Shown one piece after another: positions 21,506-33,376 of a stretch of DNA of 64,000 bases. Positions within the stretch are counted from its first letter, which is position 1. Each line of letters starts with the position of its first letter. The DNA is taken from assembly GCA_963210315.1 (NCBI GenBank), contig OY723263.1, positions 124,001 through 188,000 on the forward strand, given 5' to 3'. This stretch comes from Rhynchopus euleeides (Eukaryota > Euglenozoa > Diplonemea > Diplonemida > Diplonemidae). The notes beneath the pieces are model-generated. The model was not told the DNA's origin. It did not search any database and was given only the letters and a program-made list of their open reading frames with translations. The translations under genes and the position numbers were made by a program.

Positions 21506-24500
21506 ATAAAAACCCAAAAAAACCCACTAAAAAAACCCGGGTGACACCCCTGTGGGGGGAGGGGGGCGCGAGGGACGTTCGTGCCCCTCACCCAGCGACA
21601 CCCATCGGAGGATGAAGAATGTCGGGGGTGGCTCGCCACGGCGATGAGGAGTAGCGCATCATCATGCCAGGGCCGAGAGCCCACAAAATCCAGAATTTTC
21701 TTAAGAGGTTCGTTCCTTCGTTTGTTGGTGCCCGTGCAGCCCCAAGGCACCTCAGGGGCGCAGTGCTGCCCGGTTCGGGTGTTCTGACTGGATGTTCACA
21801 CGGACGCGATGGGATACAAAAGCACCCAGAGAGAAGACACCCGAAGGGCTTCTTGTTTTGAGGATGTTTCTTGGTTTGCAGCAAACCAAAGCGACGACCC
21901 CACCCCCAGGTCTTGGAATTCCGGTTGGCGTACTGTCGTGCAGGGCACACCGAGCGGACAGGCTGATGCGACCTCCACACAATCTGCGCCCCAACGGACA
22001 TGGCTTTGTTCCTGCTCCGGCGCTCCCGGCAGACGTGTCGAACATACCGAGATGCATCATCACCCAACGATGGACTCGGAGATCAATATACAATGCACTC
22101 TCAAACATTACTCTTTCGCGTCTGCCTTCGGGTTCGGCGGTTCAGGAGCTCAATAGCCGGGTGGATTTGAGATAACGGCCACGGACTGTCCGGGTAGTGT
22201 GATGGTTTCGGTCCCAAAAAAATATAAAGCACCATAAATCAATGAAAGAACACTGGCAACACCTAAGCGAACCCACTTCGCTCACGCTCGCTGCTGCCGA
22301 TTGAGGGAAAACGATAGAATAAACAAGCATAAATACTCCTGTATGAAGAGACCCTGCATCAAATGCAAGACACGAGGAATGTCTTGGCCGAATGTCGTGG
22401 CCTTGAGGAAAGACGAGAAGCAAAAGATGCTTCTGATACATGTAGTCACGTAACGATGAACGTCCTGCATCCCACGATTAATGCAACAGATTTCCGGGTT
22501 CTTGGCATTCGTCCTGCGAAGCGGCCAGAAGGGTTGGCTCGAAAAAACTGCATGCAGAGATGCAGCTTTTTGCTTGGAATCCAATCTCAACACTTCGGCA
22601 ATAATGGGATTCGGACAAAACACCCGACCCGACGCATTCACTCTGTGCCAAACTGTGTCGGTGCCTGGGACTTGAGTGACAGTCATCCAGAAGGTCCAAG
22701 CCTCAAAGAAGTGAAACCAACAAAGGACCACAAAGGGTGGTTTCACGCTGCATCATGATGATGTGATGCAACCCTGACCATATCAGGATCAGGCTGTGCT
22801 GCGTCCTTACGGAGTGGCACATCTCCCAGTGTGGCTTGTGGCGAGGACACCCTAAGCCTTGCACACGTGGCAGACTCCTTGGTCCGTGTCTCAAGACTGC
22901 CGCTAACCGAGCTAACTTGACAAGGCACGCGGAACATGCAGCCGCAAGCAACTGATCTTGAAGGAATATTCAGGCCATCATCACTCACACCAGAGACTCT
23001 TGTTCCACAGGGTAATGCACATGGCATTGGAGGTACACCAATTCGATTCACTTTTCATTTCAAAGAAGGGCAAAGTAGATCCAAAAGAATCCTGTGTGAT
23101 AGTGCCGGAGATAGGGAAAACACTGCCAAATTTGGTTGTTTTGCTGGCTTGAACTGCAATCGTGCCTTCGGACATAGGTGCTCGAAGTATCCAGAAATAA
23201 GTGGGCTGGAACAAGGAACATCCTTCTGTCACAGTCAGGTTGAAAATGAAACTGCAGCCCTGTTGTTCGGACTTCTGCAATGCACATCCAGTTGATGTGA
23301 CTGTCTTCGCCTGAAGTCAGAAGGCGTGCACCACCCAGAGGCTGGAGTGAAATCGGGAGTCTCAAATCAGCGCCACACCCGACTATCAGGTGTGAATCGG
23401 GCCCTTTTCCAACTCCAGCCTCAGCGGACCACAGTGTGGTGCACAATGACAGAAAATCTGTAAATGGCGACACCTGTCGTGACCAGCACCGCCCTTCCCG
23501 GATTTCCCCCAATACACGAGCTGCGCAGTGTTTTGAGCAGCAAAAACAAAATTGATCGAACCCCCATTGCTGCTGGCAATGCAGCTTCACTGTTGATGAG
23601 CATTGACGAGCGGGAGAAAGAGGGAGCAACCCAAAAGCACGTTCTCAGATCTGTTGATATTCGATCGACTTCTGTCCGCACCCAGGGTGTACAAGACGAC
23701 TATCAGGGAAGAGTCCGGGTTTTGTTTGGGCACAAGCGGCAGTGTGGTGTGGTCCGTAAATCGGCGGTTTAGTGCTGCTGGACCACAACACACTAGGGGA
23801 GTGTATCGCTGTTGCTTTCTTTTCCTGCGCTGAGTGATATGCTTAAGTTCAGCGCATCTGCAACCGCTGAGGTCAATAGGAAAAAGCGCGACCTGATGAG
23901 TCAGCGCATGCCCGTACACTCTCACCGACCCTTCCACTGTGACAAGCAACTTGTTTAGGGCAGAGGGGGCCTGGGGTTGAGGGATCACGTTTGCAGAGAA
24001 AGGCTATGCAGGGGTTGCGAAAATGACTTCGCGTGGTACACTACAACCAGATCGGCGCCGCGGAGACCTGGAACAAGACGTGGTACACCCGCAAACCCTG
24101 CTGGAGACAAGAGACTGCGTGCATTGAAAATAAAAAGAAGGGGGTGGAAGAGGCGAAGGATATCCGCCGATCGCGAGAAACATCACGTCTGCTCTGTGGT
24201 GGTGCTGATGTTAATCATGGTGTCATTTTTTTTGCCGAATTTCGTGCGTTGTGGGCACAACTCTCAAAAAAGGGCAAAGCCAAGTGTTCATACCCAGAGA
24301 TATACATATCTCTGGGTATGAACGAATACCTCTCAATCCCAACGGCCAAAGACTTACGTGTTCTCAGCCAGCTTTTCCAAATAAGCGAATGGTTCGTCGC
24401 TTGCTGTCAAACTGTGAGCAGGCCGTACAGACTGGACAGAGTTATTCACAGACTCAAATGTTCTGCGAAGGCACCATGAATAGTATGATTTGATTGAAGG

Positions 24501-25115
24501 GCGATGCAACCGAAAGAGTCGGTTTGTCACAATGTGACTCTGGTTACCTGGAAACAAGAGGAAATGGGATTGTGTCCATCGACAACACGTATTGCAGGAC
24601 AGGCCAGTGAGCGACGTGCATATCTGCTGAAACTGCACAATGAAAATCGTCACTTCAGCCCGGTCTCTGCTTCCGATTATTCCGATGGGAGTGCCATGAG
24701 ATGTACCCTTCCCTGAAGTGAAGGGGGCTCGATCAGGCATCACTTGAAACACGAACCCCCAAAGGGAGAAGCGAGGCATGAAACATAAACACAGGGGTGG
24801 GGGCGGCCCCGACACAACCACTCGAGCTGAGGGAAGCCACGCCGATCATGGCAAGTTAATGAAAGGGACACGATCTTTCGATATTCGTCCGACCCTTCTT
24901 CAGATTCTTCCCTGCAGATCACTCAAGGCGATCTGACGAACTGCGAGATCGACACGAAGAATCGCTGAAGTGGGGGCATGCTACCTCATGGCTCTGCCGT
25001 TGCTGCAGCACCCATAGAGGACTGATGGCACTGCTGGCTGGGTGGGCGTTGGGAATCTGCTCTCACAACTCGCAGATTCAACCGTGTGGGTTCCATCCCA
25101 TTTGAGGAAAGCCGC
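21506..25115. other. no recognisable gene; balanced-GC region
   Basis: Composition is clearly less GC-rich than the genes on either side. Plus-strand frames at 22363-22758, 22936-23295, 23464-23772 and 24033-24479 read as protein-like, but they change frame repeatedly and match nothing I know. This may be a decayed gene or element. A perfect 12-bp stem (TACCCAGAGATA, loop TACA) lies at 24291-24318. Confidence 0.35.
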
Positions 25116-25817
25116 TCAGTTGCCACATGTCCCGCCCATGCAGACATCGGAACCTGCTGCAACGACACGGCTGCAGTCGAGATGCTTGTTGAGGATTTGG
25201 AAGCGTGTCTGGTTCAGTTGCAACCGGTTCGCCCAGTCTGCGCATGTGGCTGCGAAGGACGTCTCGCATGACACACCACAGCTCGGCGAGACGTCGAAGC
25301 AGCGGTCGGTGGGGACGGCACACCCGCGGAACCCCTCCCGCGCAGCGTCGTACAGAGGCGTGGTGTCGACGGGGAGGTCTTTCGGCGGGCGCAGCATCAC
25401 TGTGGCTTTCTTCTTCGCCAGCGCATTGACACACTCCACGAGCCCCGCACCCGGCAGCACCTCCGTGCCCCCCAGCCACAGGTCCACATGGTAGCGCCCC
25501 CCTTCCTTCCAGCTCCGCTCACACGCCTCGCAGTCATCCTCCACAACAAAATACTTCAGCAGCCCAGGCACATACAGGCGCGCCCCGGGGTCCAGCGCAC
25601 TCCTCGCCGCAGCGCACGTGATGGGGTCCTCCCACGTGCCCAGCCCGCCCGCCTCCTCACGCAGCTGCGGGAAAGCCACAGACCCCCCAGGGGGGCACTT
25701 GTCCTTCGCGCCGTAGAATGTCGTCATTGCGGTGACGTTCAACGCGCCCGCAGACGTCGGCTGGGGCACCTCTTGGCCCGACATCATGATGGTTGCCATG
25801 ACGACCTGGAGGCTCAT
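25116..25817 (-). CDS. secreted DPBB/3D-like domain plus LysM protein
   Basis: 233 residues. A short hydrophobic N-terminus (MSLQVVMATIMMSG) is a weak signal peptide. Next comes a double-psi beta-barrel-like domain: TFYGAKDKCPPGG, GTWEDPITCAAARSALDPGA and LYVPGLLKYFVVEDDCEAC, wording shared with fungal and oomycete secreted 3D/RlpA-like proteins. The C-terminus is a Cys-rich LysM-like module (TCADWANRLQLNQTRFQILN, then CSRVV..GSDVC), a fold that binds chitin or peptidoglycan sugars. Likely an extracellular carbohydrate-active or binding protein, perhaps for prey or the cell coat; catalysis is not proven. The start at 25817 is preceded by CACCCTGCAG (AG 25846-25845). An upstream in-frame Met at 25892 is less likely. 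Confidence 0.72.
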   Translation of the reverse strand: MSLQVVMATIMMSGQEVPQPTSAGALNVTAMTTFYGAKDKCPPGGSVAFPQLREEAGGLGTWEDPITCAAARSALDPGARLYVPGLLKYFVVEDDCEACERSWKEGGRYHVDLWLGGTEVLPGAGLVECVNALAKKKATVMLRPPKDLPVDTTPLYDAAREGFRGCAVPTDRCFDVSPSCGVSCETSFAATCADWANRLQLNQTRFQILNKHLDCSRVVAAGSDVCMGGTCGN

Positions 25818-26495
25818 TGCGGCCTGTTGTGTGACTTGTGAATCCTGCAGGGTGGTGGGGATGAAATGCCCGGCTTGCGCCAAGCCGGGCAACCAACGCG
25901 ATCAAGAACAGGAAAGGGCAGCGCAAGGTGCCGCAGGGGGTGTATAGGGTGGCGGCGGCAGCGGCAGCGGAAAAAAAATTGAGGCTGTTCCGAGTTGAAA
26001 CAGCATTGCACCCCCCTCCCTCCGCCCACTCTACGTTTTTTTCAAGCTTGCCTCCCCGACACACTCGTGTCCCGACTGCAAAAGTGACGCGACCTCCCCC
26101 CACCCACACGCCCATTTCTCTATGCACACATGCGGTATGTACACGTACGCAGATCGCAACCCTCGCCGTACACCCCATCCTGCCCCTCCACTCGGCAGAT
26201 CCTCCCTGCAATGCACCCTCAGGCACTCTCTGAGACCCAACGGTGGGTGCGCAGTGTACAGTGTTATGTTTGACTTATTGTCAGGACGGGAGTGCGCGAG
26301 GGGGGGGGGGGGGGTAGGGGGAAGGGCAGGTGGGTGTGTGTGGGGCAAAGCAAACAACGCTGCGCCGGGACACGGGTTACAACCCCCTCTGAGTCTCTAA
26401 GCCGATTCCCCCCCCACCACACACGGCGCTGTGTGAAATCTGAGCTCATCAACCCCACGACAGGCCCACCCCCCCCACCACAACCACGTGACGGA

Positions 26496-27326
26496 TCACG
26501 GATAGGGTTTGTAACGCGCGCAAGGCAGGATCTTTGCCTGAACCGCCTTCATCAGCGGGTGGCTGCTGCCTGACGGGGTGATCGCCTGCGGCCCTCCCCG
26601 GCGGACAATCTTCTGCTTGTGCGGCACAACTGCGGCAGCTGGTGCCGCCTGATCCTCTGCAGAATGTTCCATATCCACCGCGAGATCATCTTGCAGCGCC
26701 TCCGCCTCGGGCACCTCCTGCTTCTTAGGCTGGATACGCGGCACACGTGGAGGGATCCGTGTCTGCTCCAGCTGCTTCTCCCTCGCCATATCCTTGGCAC
26801 GCAGCGCTGCGTCCTGCCCAGCGACATGCTTCGCCAGCACCTCCTCATAGAGGACGCGCCTCTGCGGCTTCATGATGCGCAGCTGCAGGTTCAGCCCATG
26901 CACCTGGTGTTCCACTGGAAAATTTGCCGCGTTCTCCGCATCTATATTGGTGTTGAAGGTCAGAAGCACATCCCCCGTCTCACACACGATGGTGATGCTG
27001 TAGAGGGATCCAAACTTGGAGAAGTAGTCCTGCATGTCCTGCAGGGAGATGGAGGGGTCTGGGTACTCTAGGAGGAGGTACTCCCCGATCCCTTTGTACT
27101 CCTTGTCGTTCAGGATGAAGCGCATCCCGTGCTGGCCGCCGAACTCATGCATCTGCTCGAAGATGCCCGCGTCCAGAACTGCGGAGGCGCTCTCGAAGGT
27201 CACGGTGGCAAAGGCATTTTTAATTGTCACATCCGACACAACCCCGAAGCGCTCGCAGTGCTCCAGGAATTCGGACTCATCAACACCCCCCGGCAAAGGG
27301 ATGGACAGGCGCAACGGAGTCCCCAT
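26496..27326 (-). CDS. two-RRM RNA-binding protein
   Basis: 276 residues. The first RNA-recognition motif (about 3-75) begins PLRLSIPLPGGVDESEFLEH and contains NAFATVTFESASAVLDA, an RNP1-like strand. The second (about 85-165) contains EYLLLEYPDPSISLQDMQDY and GDVLLTFNTNIDAENAANF. Aromatic RNP residues are few, so RNA contact may be atypical. A charged Lys/Glu/Gln-rich tail follows, with a possible nuclear signal (HKQKIVRRGG). The role (splicing, stability or translation) cannot be assigned. The start at 27326 was chosen because TTCCTTCTTCTGCAG (AG 27344-27343) lies 16 nt upstream; upstream in-frame sequence is Pro-rich low complexity. It lies downstream of centrin on the same strand. Confidence 0.72.
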   Translation of the reverse strand: MGTPLRLSIPLPGGVDESEFLEHCERFGVVSDVTIKNAFATVTFESASAVLDAGIFEQMHEFGGQHGMRFILNDKEYKGIGEYLLLEYPDPSISLQDMQDYFSKFGSLYSITIVCETGDVLLTFNTNIDAENAANFPVEHQVHGLNLQLRIMKPQRRVLYEEVLAKHVAGQDAALRAKDMAREKQLEQTRIPPRVPRIQPKKQEVPEAEALQDDLAVDMEHSAEDQAAPAAAVVPHKQKIVRRGGPQAITPSGSSHPLMKAVQAKILPCARYKPYP

Positions 27327-27719
27327 CTGGTCTCCCCCCTGCCTGCAGAAGAAGGAAAGGGTGTGTCGTAGCAAAGTGTAACTCTCCCATACGAAGCTCA
27401 AACGCTGTGGGGTTGAGAAAGGTTGTTGAAAAGGCGGCGGGGGTGGGGCGGGGGTGAGGTGAGGTACATCAGCACGACGGAGAGTGTTGCGATGATTGAG
27501 GAAGCCAGGAAAGCCCCTGCGCCAAGTTTGGTGCGGCGAACGCAAAGGGCGTGGGATAGAGCCGTCGGGCGGGGGAGGGAGGGGGGAGCAGCGGCGCTCG
27601 CTCTGCCCCTGCGTTGCGGCAGGTGTGGCGGAGATGGGGGCGCCCTGCACTGCATAGGGGTGTGTTGGCACGGGGGGGGGGGGGGGGCTCTGAGAAGGGC
27701 CTGTGGCAAGACGCCTGGT
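27327..27719 (-). other. intergenic, possible small membrane-protein frame
   Basis: Between the centrin stop and the RRM start. One minus-strand frame has a hydrophobic stretch (KLGAGAFLASSIIATLSVVL, near 27470-27545) after basic residues. It could be a small membrane protein or an exon, but I cannot support a complete gene. Confidence 0.2.
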
Positions 27720-28481
27720 CTAATAGAGGTTCGTCTTCTTCAGGAGCCGCATGAACTCCTCCTCCGTCACCGCGTCGCGCACAGACTCCTTCACCTTCTT
27801 GTCCTTCGGGCGGTTTTTTGTTGCGAATGTAATCATCTCGAGAAGCTCTTCGTCAGTCATCTGTTGCGGGGGGGGGGGGTTTGAAATCGTCAAAAAGACC
27901 CATCATCGGGAGCGGAAAAATGAAGGGTGGGGAGGTGGTTGTCGTGGTGTGAGGGTGTGGCACCACCAAACGTCAGGTCTCGCGTGTGTTGATTGATGTA
28001 GATGAGTAAAGCGCAGTGGCCAGAGCAGACAGATGTTCTGTGTCACAAAGAAACATACCTGTTCGCCGATCTCCTGCGAGATGGATCTCAGGTCCTCAAA
28101 GGTAATGACGTCACCCCGAGATCTCTCGTGCTTGTCGGTATCGCAGAACATCTTAAATGCTTTCAGCGTCTCTTCCTTGCTGTCCTTCTCCCCCATCTTC
28201 CGCATCAGGCACTCGTGGAACATATTAAAGTCGAGTTCGCCGGATCCGGTCTTGTCGACGGCAGAGATCAGCCGCTTCAGCTCCTCCTTCTTCGGCTCAA
28301 ACCCCAACGCACGCAGTGCGACTTTTATGTCCTTAGCTTTGATCTTCCCAGTACCCTCAACGTCAAAAAGGTCAAAGGCCTGTTTGATCTCGGCCTTCTG
28401 CTGCGTGGTAAGTTCAATCTTGACCTTCCAGTCCTGCTTCCCGGGACGTGGGCCCTTCGGAGACGTGGCAGGGCTTGCCAT
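27720..28481 (-). CDS. centrin, two exons
   Basis: Calcium-binding EF-hand protein of basal bodies and centrioles, 187 residues. Exon 1 is 28481-28059, exon 2 is 27860-27720. The intron (198 bp) has donor GTATGT and acceptor CAACAG, phase 0. The N-terminus is short and basic; [17 protein letters not shown] then starts EF1. EF1 ([12 protein letters not shown]) and EF2 ([12 protein letters not shown]) look functional. EF3 contains an insertion ([18 protein letters not shown]). EF4 is replaced by a Lys-rich loop before the classical end [14 protein letters not shown]. So only the N-terminal lobe probably binds calcium well. The start was chosen because a Met directly precedes the centrin-type head and CACCCTGCAG lies 27 nt upstream (AG 28510-28509). 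Its presence implies a flagellate or centriolar stage. Confidence 0.92.
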
Positions 28482-29515
28482 CAGTGTAATGTGTAAATGC
28501 AACGGGAGCTGCAGGGTGTGAGGCATCAAGGGGGGCAACGTTTGAAGCAAAAAGGGTGCCAAACACTACAGAGAAGCAGTTCCAGGAACACAGAAACAGG
28601 GTGCTCGGGGCGGGGAGTCATCCAAGGTGGAAGATCGAACCGGACTTCCGGTCTGCGTCCAAGTCCCTAATACGCACAGTGACGGAGGCGTCACGTGCCG
28701 CGGACACAGGGTGCCAGTGCCTGATGCGTGTGTGCGCAACAGGCACGTTTTGAAACAAACAAAACAGAGCTGCGTCGATTCGTCAACCCGACCCGAGTCG
28801 AGCCGACTGCAGTGAAGCGAATCCAGCAAATCAAGTGAAGTGAAGTCAAGTAAGTCAGTCAAGTCAAGGCAGAGCGCCTGCCTGCGCGGCATCGCCCGCA
28901 GCATGCGTCCGCCGTGTGCGAGGCAACAGTATCCCTCGGGACATTTATATATAGCCACAGCCAGAGCCATAGCCAGTTGTCCCCGTGCGGGGCAACGGTG
29001 CCTGTGCGCGGCGTTCTCGGGTTGGTATTGGTTCTGTTTCTCCCCGGGTTGTGCTGTCGGGAATCCCAAGGCACAACCAAGGTTCAAAGTGCTGGGTGTG
29101 TGTGGGTGTGTTGCTAATGCCGCCAACCCTCGCTCTCCCGCTGACACAGGGACAGGGGGGACAGCGACAGTGGCAGTCCGCAGTGGCAGTGATGACACAC
29201 AGAAGAACAGTTCAAAAGTGGTAGATTCGATTCCAGCGATCCCAGTGTGGGGGGACCGCGTCTATTGGAAAAGGGGAAAAGGGAAAATGAAAAAAGAAGT
29301 CAAAATACCGAGTCACTATCACCGTGGCCCTCACCTCGCCCTGAAACAGGGACCAGCAAAAGCGAAGCAAAAGTGAAATCAAATCAGATCAGTGATCAGA
29401 TGAAGGCGCAGTTCCTCCTAACACCAACGGTCCTATAGAGACAGCAAAAGAAGAAGAAAACAACCCGCAGCATCCTGCATGCGCATCGCCTTATATGCGA
29501 AAAACTTCCCCGTCA
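28482..29515. other. intergenic between peroxidase and centrin
   Basis: No gene seen. A TATA-like TTTATATATAG is at 28943-28953. A run of AAGTC/AAGTG repeats is at about 28836-28867. Confidence 0.4.
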
Positions 29516-30799
29516 CTAGAACCCGTTCTCCTGGATCTGGCGCCACGCTGCCACGAAGTGGGTCTCGTAGGCGGCCCTGTCGCGCGAGAACTGGCGCACG
29601 ATGTTGCGCAGGCGGTTGTCTGCACGCAGCGCCATGTCGATCGGCAGCATCACAGACCGGCGCCCGGGCCCGCCGCGGTACTGCAGGTCGGTCCCACGTG
29701 TCTCGGCGGTGTTCCTGTGGGGTTGTGAATGTGGTGGATTGGATTCTGGTGTGATGTTTCCAGTCAACACAACACATCACAGATGTTCTCGCAGTGGATA
29801 AGGTGCCCGAGCGGCAACGAACAAACAAAAACCAATGCTAAAAACAGACCTTCCCCACGGCCCATTGTCCAAGTTGAAAAAATATTCCGTCCCGAACACG
29901 AGGTTGTCCGTTGTCCAGCGCCCCTGGTTCCCGCTCACGGCCAGGTGCGTCTCCCCCATGTTGTGGCCTCCAAAAAGAGCCACAATTTTCTCAAGTGCCT
30001 GCGGGTCGTTGTTCAGCGAGATCCCCAGCTCACCGAACTTGTCGAAGATGTAGTCGAGCGTCTCCGGGTGCGGGAAGTTGTCGTTGTTGAAGTGCTTCGT
30101 CGGCAGCCGCTCGTTGTCGTCCACGCACTGCTGGTTCGTCTCCGCCGGGGCGACGAAGTCCCTGCGCCCGGGGCGGAAGAACAGCGTCGGGCTCCCCATC
30201 ATTTCCAGCGCCGTGTTCCCCGCAAGCAGGTACAGGTCCGCGTACGACACGAACGGGTGCGCCCTCTTCACTGTCTCGAGTGCCCGCGTCGCCACGTCCA
30301 GCCCGCGGTTGTCCGCAAGCCCTGCCTCCGGGTTCACGCGCACGCACCCGCCCACGCTCCCTCCGATGGGGCGCGCAGACGCGTCGAAGGTCGACATCGT
30401 GTGCCACGCCAGCCGCACCAGCAGGGGGCGGAACGTCCCCGGCTGCGACTGGATCACATCTGCAATGGCCTGCACCACAGGCTGGTACTGCGCACGGTCC
30501 GCCGCCACGATCCCCTGCCCGAGGTTCCCAGCACCGCCACCGCCACCGCCGCCACCACCACCTGTCGGCGGAGGCACAGGTGCAGGGGCGCCACCACCAC
30601 CACCACCACCGCCCGTCGGAGGGGGCACAACAGGGGGCGGCACGGGCGCTGGTCCCGGTGCAGGCCGCGGGCCCCTCCCACCGCCACCACGCCCGCCACG
30701 CCCACCACCACCGCCACCACCCCCACGCCCACCGCGCTGTGCCTCAGCGACGCCCAGCGTCATCGCCAGCAGCACGACGGCACACTTTGCCGACTGCAT
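29516..30799 (-). CDS. secreted class I heme peroxidase, two exons
   Basis: 382 residues that should reduce H2O2 using a heme and a one-electron donor. Exon 1 is 30799-29850, exon 2 is 29714-29516; the intron (135 bp) has donor GTCTGT and acceptor CCACAG, phase 2. A signal peptide (MQSAKCAVVLLAMTLGVAEA) is followed by about 80 residues of Gly/Arg-rich and Pro-rich linker. The catalytic domain shows the distal RLAWH (Arg, Trp, His), GGCVRVNPEAGLADNRGL, the YADLYLLAG helix and the proximal ALFGGHNMGETH with the heme-ligand His. This wording is of the ascorbate/cytochrome-c peroxidase class, which is usually organellar or cytosolic, so the signal peptide and linker are unusual. The start has CTCCTCGCAG 30 nt upstream (AG 30831-30830). 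Confidence 0.85.
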
Positions 30800-33294
30800 T
30801 GTTCTTCCGCAAGAGTGCTTGTGTGCGAGCTGCGAGGAGATGGGTGTGCCCTGCGTTGGGATGGGCATTTTTTGCAATTGCGGGTTGGAGGTTGGGGAGA
30901 GGTCTGAGGTGCACATCAACAACACAGTCGTACCCACGCCCCGAGGCTGCACTGCCAACTCTGGAGGGGGAAAGGGGCCTTGTCATTCTTTGTCGTGTGG
31001 CGATCCCTCACACCACCACACTCATCAAGGCATCATTCTGCCTTGTCCTCTGCACCTCACCGTGCGTGGGCGTGAGGAAACAAGCTCTGCATGAACTGCT
31101 GTGAGCCAGCGTGAGATTCTCTGAACACACATGTTTCTTGGGCTTCCGCAAGGCTGCCAGCACTGAAGCTTCCCCCTAACACACCACACCTCCACAAGTA
31201 CACACGAACAAAACATTGAGTTATGGCACCACCCGACCATCGAAGGTATACCCTCAGCCAGAGGAGGCCGTCAGATTCTTGGGCCCTTCCAGACGACGCG
31301 CGGACTTCATGGAACATTATCATTACAACGGAACGACAAGGTATCGGATTGACATCGCGATCCACTTAGAAATAGAACCATACGCGATGACCCCCCGCCC
31401 CCGTCCACACTGCCTGCTCTGTGAACCGCCTGGGCTGGCACTGCCATCTTGCACAGGACCCTGACATTTGCACACCAACGAGGCACGCCATTCGCAAGGA
31501 TCATCAGCAGCGGCACCCTTCCTTGGGTCGAACAGATGGGGCAGGTGGTCGTAGGGGGACCCGTCGTCACGTACAGGTTTGAGGGAAGAGGACAGAAAGG
31601 TGTACGACCTCCACTGGCGGCGCGAGTTTGCGCATGCAGTTAACGCGCGCAACAACTCGTGCCTTGCTGATGAAGCCCGCAAAGAGAAAGAAACGCAAGC
31701 ACTGCTGTCGGACAACACGTGTACTAGGCAAAATACACGGACAGACATGTTCGGATGCTGGAATATCCAGGACGAACCCCCTCCCACACACGTGATTTCG
31801 TTTGTCGCAGCAGAAAACGCACCGGGACCCCCCCTGCCTCCGGGCGATGACACCTACTGCAGCTCACGAGATAAACTTGCAGCGCAATACCTTCGTCGCA
31901 GCAGAAACATCCGCCTGTACGTTGACACAATCACCACAATACAGTGCAGGAGACGCAACACTCTGCTGGGTGCATGTGAGTGCAGCACAGGAAGTGACCC
32001 TGGTCACCAGTCGGCACAGGGAAACGGTATAGAAACGTGATAAGCCGTCGTTCAATACTTGAAGTGACTGAGTGATCACCAATACCCAACTGCGGTGCAG
32101 AGAGGCCCCGAACCTCGAAGGAGCATTCAGAGACACATACGGAGCTCTGCTGGGCAATCCGACAACGGCTTGCCACGTCTCTGAGCACACCATGGATCTA
32201 AACAGGTTTGCAGCAGTGTTCTGCTCACTCTGCACTCCACCACCAATCCAGGGTGAACAACAAGGCGGCAAAAGGCAAAGGAACCCTGGCAATCCATTTT
32301 TGAGAGTTGAGAGAAGGCCGAGATAATGGGTCCTCCAGACTTTACACCGCACACCGTGTTCCCTTGGGAACAGGTTCCAAATGCGGGTTCAGAAGACCAC
32401 ACGGCGATCCTGAGGGCCACAAAAAGACTTGCAGCAGCGCCAGGCACCAATTCAACGCGAGGCACCTTCGTCCGACACCACCACAAGCCTTCTTTTGCAT
32501 CCTCGGGGGTTTCTAGGATTTTTTCTGACAAATACTTGGCTCGGGGCGGGGGGCAGAGCCAACCGGATCAAGCATATGTGACACACCGGTTCCTCAAAGG
32601 TACCATGTTATGACTATGGCACGCTTCACAGAATGCGCACCCACCCCCATTGAATCAGGGGGAGCCACACATCGTCCCCCACACACCCCTTCGATGAGGA
32701 CCCAGGAGTCAATGAGGAGGCATGCCACGACGAGTTGCCTGGAATCTTCAAACGAATACAAAGATCCCACATCAGGCGCCAAGAACCCCTCCAGGCCAGT
32801 GAGGGGGGGAGACAGAGATAAGGAAGCTGCTCTTTCCAGCCGTGCACCTCCGCACCACCACCCCCCCTCTCACCCCTTCACACAGGGGAGGCGGTGGGTG
32901 GAGAAGCACGTGCGTTGGCGCTTCTACACACACAAGCCCTGAAATGATTGATCAGTCCTATTCGTGGTCATTTACGCCCCCCCTTTGGGTCGCCTGACCG
33001 GAAATTTTGGGAAAAGGGGGGTAATATAAGGGGGGGGGGTAAATTACCACGAATAGGACTGATTTATTAATCATACCCTGAGGCTGACGAAGGGCGGGGG
33101 GTTAGTGCATAGAATAGCACGTTTGGTGATGCTTGTTTTCTGCGGGGAGTGGCTATCTGCTCACAAGAGTGCGAACGACGAGGGCAGCCGACCAGAAACC
33201 GAACCCCAAGTGAGAGAGAGAGGAGGGTGGGGTAGAAGACCCCAGCCCCTCTTGAGGCAGATAGAGATATACCGCTCCCGCCCCCACCCTCGAT
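30800..33294. pseudogene. decayed coding-like region, unknown
   Basis: Plus-strand frames read like protein but shift repeatedly: 31240-31420 (RRRADFMEHYHYNGTTRYRI), then 31450-31580 in the next frame (GTPFARIISSGTLPWVEQMG), then 31580-31760 back in the first. Further fragments are at 32110-32320 and 32326-32610. GC is lower than in the intact genes. I recognise no family; it may be a dead transposon or pseudogene. Confidence 0.3.
32951..33063. mobile_element. 113-bp MITE
   Basis: Perfect 18-bp terminal inverted repeats, ATCAGTCCTATTCGTGGT at 32951-32968 and the complement at 33046-33063. The interior is G/C runs with no coding potential. Target duplication is unclear. Confidence 0.65.
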
Positions 33295-33376
33295 GCCCCC
33301 TCCCAGGCCTCTGGCTAATTCGGGTCGAACGTTAAGTTTCTCCGTGCCGGGGGGGGGAGGGGGGGGGGCTACCCTA

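Noticed and set aside
30078-31094. Long plus-strand frame opposite the peroxidase gene
   Set aside because: Antisense shadow of a GC-rich gene; Pro/Arg-rich, while the minus strand shows all catalytic motifs.
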